A DNA stretch of 9,804 bases, taken from the NCBI GenBank assembly GCA_027858455.1, contig JAQICQ010000203.1:1-9804 (forward strand), written 5' to 3'. The DNA comes from Elusimicrobiota bacterium. GTDB lineage: Bacteria > CG03 > SLGR01 > JAGXOG01. The translations under genes and the position numbers were made by a program. The first letter of the stretch is position 1. Each line of letters opens with the position of its first letter. This document shows, piece after piece, positions 7,077 to 9,804 of the stretch. Under the pieces are notes generated by a model. That model saw only the letters and a program-made list of their open reading frames with translations, was not told the origin of the DNA and searched no databases.

Positions 7077-8267
7077 ATGGAAATTAATGTTATAATAAGC
7101 CTGGCTGCTATGTATTTCGCCGGCGCTGTCGGTATATTTCTAGTAAAAGCCACCAATTTACCGCGAATTACTTTATATATAATTATGGGACTTTTTATAG
7201 GTCCTGAAATATTAAATTTCATATCTCCGAAAATTATAGTTTCCTCCTCCCTTATTACCAATATAGCGCTGAGTTTCATTGCTTTTGAACTTGGGCAGAG
7301 TTTTTCTGTTGATAAACTAAGGAGTGTCGGAAAGAGCATGATAGTTATAACTGTTTTTCAAATGGTTGTAACCCTGCTTTTGGTCACGGGGGCAATATAT
7401 TTCATGGGTAAAAGTATGGCTGAAGCATTCTTGGTCGGGGCAATAGCAACTGCTACTGCGCCGGCAGCTGTTGTTATGGTTATAAAAGAATACAAAGCAA
7501 GAGGTAAATTTACCGATACTTTGCTGGGAGTTGTTACTTTAGATGACGGCGGAGGCATTATTATATTTGCCGTAATATTATCTATAATTAAGGGTATAAA
7601 CTCAGCGACCGGCAGTGTGGGCATGGCAGTTTTAGGTGGAATAGGAGTGGCGTTTACGGAGATTGCCGGAGCAATATTTTTGGGAATTTTTTTAGGGTGG
7701 GTTTTGTACAATGTATTAGACAGGATGGACAAATCTATGACTCCGCTCATAGTCATACTTGCTTTTATTCTGTTAAACACCGGGATATCCCTGCATTTTC
7801 ATTTTTCTATACTTATGGCTAATATGTCTATGGGAATGTTTATGGAAAACAGAAAAAAAATAGAAGAAAGATTTTTCTCGTCGCTGGTGGATTTTGAATC
7901 TCCATTTTATCTTCTTTTTTTTATACTGGCCGGAGCCGAACTTAGATTTTCGGCTTTTAGAGGCATTGCCCTTATAGGAGCTGTATATATTATTGCCCGG
8001 TTTGCCGGAAAAATAATAGGCACCTATATGGGGGCGGCTTCTTCAAATGCCGATAAGCCAGTAAGAAGATATATGGGGCTGGCGCTTGCTCCTCAGGCAG
8101 GTGTTGCGCTAGGATTTGCACTGATAGTTAAATCAACGTTTCCCGGCGCCATGGGCAATGAAATTTTTTCGGTGATACTTGCTTCTACGATTATATTTGA
8201 AATAGGCGGCCCGGTTTTAACCCAGTATGCTCTTAAAAAATCAGGGGATATTGGCAGGGGACATTAG
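7077..8267 (+). CDS. CPA2-type cation/proton antiporter, second tandem copy
   Basis: 396 residues, clearly paralogous to the gene before it and colinear over the full length. Shared landmarks include GKFTDTLL..VV.LDD (143-157), FILLN.G.SL (230-239), PFYLLFF.LAGA (276-287), the lysine in AR.AGKIIG (K312) and LAPQAGVALG (337-346). The ion-binding pair is D156-D157, here in LDDGGG instead of LDDSWG, and the crossover region is ATATAPAA rather than APATAPAA. It has no RCK or CBS tail. The ATG directly follows the TAA of the first copy with no spacer, so translation is probably coupled and a heterodimer is possible; related CPA2 antiporters work as homodimers. Transported ion unknown. No terminator is visible after its stop. 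Confidence 0.92.
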   Translation: MEINVIISLAAMYFAGAVGIFLVKATNLPRITLYIIMGLFIGPEILNFISPKIIVSSSLITNIALSFIAFELGQSFSVDKLRSVGKSMIVITVFQMVVTLLLVTGAIYFMGKSMAEAFLVGAIATATAPAAVVMVIKEYKARGKFTDTLLGVVTLDDGGGIIIFAVILSIIKGINSATGSVGMAVLGGIGVAFTEIAGAIFLGIFLGWVLYNVLDRMDKSMTPLIVILAFILLNTGISLHFHFSILMANMSMGMFMENRKKIEERFFSSLVDFESPFYLLFFILAGAELRFSAFRGIALIGAVYIIARFAGKIIGTYMGAASSNADKPVRRYMGLALAPQAGVALGFALIVKSTFPGAMGNEIFSVILASTIIFEIGGPVLTQYALKKSGDIGRGH

Positions 8268-8288
8268 ATATTAAACTTGTTAGATATT
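8264..8288 (+). repeat. 9-bp direct repeat TTAGATATT, two copies
   Basis: TTAGATATT occurs at 8264-8272 and 8280-8288, a 16-bp period. The first copy covers the stop codon of the second antiporter and the second abuts the -35 box of the B12 promoter. It could be a regulator half-site pair or chance in an AT-rich spacer. Confidence 0.3.
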
Positions 8289-8315
8289 TGACAAAGATAA
8301 AAGTAATTGTATAGT
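8288..8315 (+). promoter_or_regulatory. sigma70-type promoter for the B12-uptake operon
   Basis: Consensus -35 TTGACA at 8288-8293, a 16-bp spacer, and -10 TATAGT at 8310-8315 (one mismatch to TATAAT). Transcription would start near 8322, just upstream of the riboswitch aptamer, which is the expected arrangement. It lies in the only sizeable intergenic gap of the window. Confidence 0.7.
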
Positions 8316-8335
8316 TTAATTGTAGTTTTATAATT

Positions 8336-8451
8336 TTAAAAACAACAGGGGAAGTTCCGTGAAAACCGGACGCTGCCCCGCAACGGTGAGAGCCCGACTG
8401 CCTGTTGTTTAATATTGGCTTCGAGGGAAGAGGAGGTGAATAATATAAGCC
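8336..8451 (+). ncRNA. cobalamin riboswitch (aptamer plus start of expression platform)
   Basis: The core 8348-8389 matches the cobalamin-riboswitch consensus: GGGGAA, then a hairpin TCCG/CGGA (8356-8359 with 8367-8370) with loop TGAAAAC, then GCTGCCCCGCAACGGTGA (8372-8389). A closing stem of 10 bp pairs 8340-8349 (ending AACAACAGG) with 8401-8410 (CCTGTTGTT), preceded by AGCCCGACTG, a short variant of the B12 box. A following small hairpin CTTC-GAGG-GAAG (8419-8430) matches the TTCG-containing element often found after these aptamers. Transcribed 5' of btuF, it should bind a cobalamin and turn off the uptake operon through the terminator at 8456-8485. Identity is supported by sequence, layout and the downstream genes; exact ends are approximate. 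Confidence 0.93.
8431..8439 (+). promoter_or_regulatory. orphan perfect Shine-Dalgarno AGGAGGTGA in the btuF leader
   Basis: AGGAGGTGA is complementary to the 16S rRNA tail but has no ATG, GTG or TTG at normal spacing; it is 53 nt from the btuF ATG with a terminator in between. It lies inside a possible hairpin (ATATT 8412-8416 with AATAT 8442-8446) that could hide it. It may serve a leader peptide or be part of the expression platform. Confidence 0.45.
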
Positions 8452-8498
8452 TTATCCCGCGGGTCTTTGTGTCCCGCGGTTTTTTAGTTTATGGATAA
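8436..8498 (+). other. possible leader mini-ORF overlapping the btuF start
   Basis: A GTG at 8436 opens 20 codons (MNNISLIPRVFVSRGFLVYG) that run through the terminator hairpin and stop at TAA 8496-8498, 5 nt inside btuF. The purine-rich GAGGGAAGAGG (8423-8433) precedes the GTG. A ribosome translating it would disrupt the terminator stem and finish at the btuF start, which has no SD of its own. It may equally be chance; no conservation evidence is available. Confidence 0.25.
8456..8485 (+). terminator. intrinsic terminator, expression platform of the cobalamin riboswitch
   Basis: A 7-bp all-G/C stem pairs CCGCGGG (8457-8463) with CCCGCGG (8473-8479) around the loop TCTTTGTGT, followed at once by six T (8480-8485). 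The btuF ATG is only 5 nt further on. GCGGG at 8459-8463 could instead pair with CCCGC at 8377-8381 in the aptamer, giving a possible antiterminated form (inference). No terminator is visible after the antiporter genes, so this one may also stop read-through from them. Confidence 0.9.
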
Positions 8499-9357
8499 AT
8501 TTAAGTTAATTAATGTAGTTGCTTTTTTTCTGCTGTTATCTTTTACCGGCTGTGATGTAGATTCCTATATAGATCGTCGCAATTCCGGAAAATATATATC
8601 TCTCACTCCGGCTATAACCGAGATTCTTTTTGCGCTGGATTTAAAAGAAAATATTGCGGGAGTAACTGATTACTGCACCTACCCCCCGGCGGCGTCCGAA
8701 AAACCCTCGGTGGGTTCTATTATGAGCCCTTCAATGGAAAAGATTACTGAAATTAATCCACAGATAATTTTTGCCGGCAAGCTGACTCCTCCAAAAATTC
8801 TCTCGGCGCTTACAAAGAACGGATTTAATATAGAATTCATAAGAGCCGATTCTGTCTCTCAGCTCAAAAAGGATATAATCCGTATCGGAGTCCTTACAGG
8901 GAAAGAAAAAGAAAGCCGGATCTTGACAAAAAAAATAGGCAACGAATTAGAGGATCTTACAAAAAGTTTAAAAGGCGCCGGTAGGATAAAAACATTTATA
9001 GAAATTTCCCATAAACCCCTTATGACTGCCGGCGGGGAAAGCTACTTAAACGAAGTTATCAGTCTCGCGGGAGGGGTAAATGTTGCTTCGGATATCCAAG
9101 ATGATTATCTTACGGTTGGATATGAATTTATCATTAAGCGTAAACCGGAGGTAATTGTGCTTCTTGCCGGACTTTCTTCCGGGGATAAAAAAAGGATGAC
9201 GAATATTTTAAGCACGACGCCTGCCGTTAAAAATAATAGGGTATACGCTATATCTGAATCAGAGAGGGATATTTATCTGCGGCCCGGGCCGAGACTTGCC
9301 GAAGCAGTTAAAAAGATGGCGGTTATGCTTCATCCGGAGGTTTCAGAGGATGAGTAA
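8491..9357 (+). CDS. btuF: cobalamin ABC transporter substrate-binding lipoprotein BtuF
   Basis: 288 residues. A lipoprotein signal peptide ends in SFTGC with the acylated Cys at 21, so the mature protein is membrane-anchored in the periplasm. The class III binding-protein fold shows YISLTPAITEILFALDL (35-51), DYCTYPPAASEKPSVG (60-75), EKITEINPQIIFAG (83-96), the second lobe LMTAGGESYLNEVISLAGGVN (177-197), and the C-terminal RPGPRLAEAVKKMAVMLHPE (264-283) common in BtuF proteins. Its job is to bind vitamin B12 (or a precursor) and deliver it to BtuC2D2. Substrate assignment rests on the cobalamin riboswitch just upstream plus the family match. ATG 8491 is the only good start: an in-frame TAG lies at 8485-8487 and the signal peptide begins at once. 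No SD precedes it, which is odd. It overlaps btuC by 8 nt. Confidence 0.92.
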   Translation: MDKFKLINVVAFFLLLSFTGCDVDSYIDRRNSGKYISLTPAITEILFALDLKENIAGVTDYCTYPPAASEKPSVGSIMSPSMEKITEINPQIIFAGKLTPPKILSALTKNGFNIEFIRADSVSQLKKDIIRIGVLTGKEKESRILTKKIGNELEDLTKSLKGAGRIKTFIEISHKPLMTAGGESYLNEVISLAGGVNVASDIQDDYLTVGYEFIIKRKPEVIVLLAGLSSGDKKRMTNILSTTPAVKNNRVYAISESERDIYLRPGPRLAEAVKKMAVMLHPEVSEDE

Positions 9358-9804
9358 AACTGCGAAAGGATATCTTTCCATTATTATATGTCTTTTTGCC
9401 GCAACGGCTCTGTCCTTGACCATGGGCGCGGCTGACATAAATTTTTTAGATTTAAAACCCCAGGATATTGATATACTGCTTAAACTTAGAGTACCCAGAG
9501 TTTTTCTGGGATTGATTGTAGGGGCCGGTTTGGCGGTTTCGGGGGCGGTGCTTCAGAGTATTCTTAAAAATCCTCTGGCCGAACCCTACATAATAGGTTC
9601 TTCGTCAGGCGCGGCGTTAGGAGCAGTCGGCGCGATGCTTACCGGGATGGTCTTTTTAAAAACCCCGGCGGCTTTTATAGGAGCAATAGGAGCTGTAATG
9701 CTTGTCTATAATATTTCTTCTTTTTCTTCGAGAAAATCCCCCCAGACTTTAATACTTGCCGGAGTTGCCGTGACCTCTCTTTTTTCAGCGGCGACATTAT
9801 TGTT
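9350..9804 (+). CDS. btuC: cobalamin ABC transporter permease BtuC (FecCD family), N-terminal part
   Basis: 151 codons are visible and the frame is open at the window end; the full protein should be about 330 residues with ten membrane helices. The start ATG 9350 lies inside the end of btuF, with GGAGG at 9336-9340 as its SD. The first helix is at about residues 8-27, then comes the FecCD signature LLKLRVPRVFLGLIVGAGLA (43-62), SGAVLQSILKNPLAEPYIIG (64-83) and SSSGAALGAVGAM, all canonical for vitamin B12/iron-siderophore permeases. It forms the inner-membrane channel that takes cobalamin from BtuF. The riboswitch and btuF make B12 far more likely than a siderophore. The ATPase gene btuD is expected downstream, outside the window. 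Confidence 0.93.
   Translation, partial: MSKTAKGYLSIIICLFAATALSLTMGAADINFLDLKPQDIDILLKLRVPRVFLGLIVGAGLAVSGAVLQSILKNPLAEPYIIGSSSGAALGAVGAMLTGMVFLKTPAAFIGAIGAVMLVYNISSFSSRKSPQTLILAGVAVTSLFSAATLL

Noticed and set aside
7358..7780. 140-codon minus-strand open frame
   Set aside because: It lies wholly antisense to the second antiporter, whose protein is clearly homologous over this stretch. A similar shadow (6023-6418) lies at the matching place in the paralogue, as expected from shared composition.
8491..9357. Iron-siderophore binding protein instead of BtuF
   Set aside because: The upstream cobalamin riboswitch and the BtuF-like segments (TPAITEILFALDL, RPGPRLAEAV) favour vitamin B12; the family match alone would not exclude siderophores.
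1..9804. CRISPR arrays, insertion sequences, tRNAs, toxin-antitoxin or phage genes
   Set aside because: No regularly spaced repeats, terminal inverted repeats, tRNA-like cloverleaf or mobile-element proteins were seen; coding is continuous and housekeeping in character.

Overview
The window reads as part of a Gram-negative bacterial chromosome of moderate G+C. All genes lie on the + strand and are very tightly packed, and ATA, AGA and AGG codons are common. An outer membrane is implied by a PorV/UPF0164-like barrel protein and a periplasmic TPR protein. No rRNA or other taxonomic marker is present. The mix (PorV-like barrel with a TPR tail, TPR/coiled-coil/HEAT protein, stand-alone CBS protein with paired antiporters) would suit a poorly characterised lineage such as Elusimicrobiota or Omnitrophota, but that is a guess.

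Block 1 (1-8267) looks like one polycistron of at least eight genes, with gaps of 0-20 nt or short overlaps. In order they are: the C-terminal part of a PiT-family anion permease, a gamma-class carbonic anhydrase-like hexapeptide protein, a PorV-like outer-membrane protein with a helical/TPR tail, a membrane-anchored TPR/coiled-coil/HEAT protein, a free-standing cyclic-nucleotide-binding protein without an output domain, a TrpH/YciV-type PHP phosphoesterase, a CBS-pair protein, and two tandem paralogous CPA2-type cation/proton antiporters. Three junctions are ATGA overlaps. The run from the nucleotide sensor to the antiporters looks like an ion-homeostasis module whose regulatory domains are separate proteins rather than fused tails. 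That functional link is inference.

Block 2 (8268-8490) is the only substantial non-coding stretch. It holds a good sigma70-type promoter (TTGACA, 16 bp, TATAGT), a cobalamin riboswitch aptamer, a downstream hairpin region containing a perfect Shine-Dalgarno sequence, and a strong intrinsic terminator whose U-tract ends 5 nt before the next start codon.

Block 3 (8491-9804) is a vitamin B12 uptake operon: the lipoprotein cobalamin-binding protein BtuF and the N-terminal 151 codons of the permease BtuC, which overlaps btuF by 8 nt and runs off the window. The ATPase btuD probably follows. The riboswitch should shut this operon down when cobalamin is plentiful, and because no other terminator is visible after the antiporters, it may also end read-through from block 1.

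Most notable are the uncoupled sensor/antiporter module, the novel-looking envelope protein pair, a permease whose signature (GASHAA) departs from phosphate transporters, and the odd btuF leader, in which a strong SD has no conventional gene while btuF has no SD.
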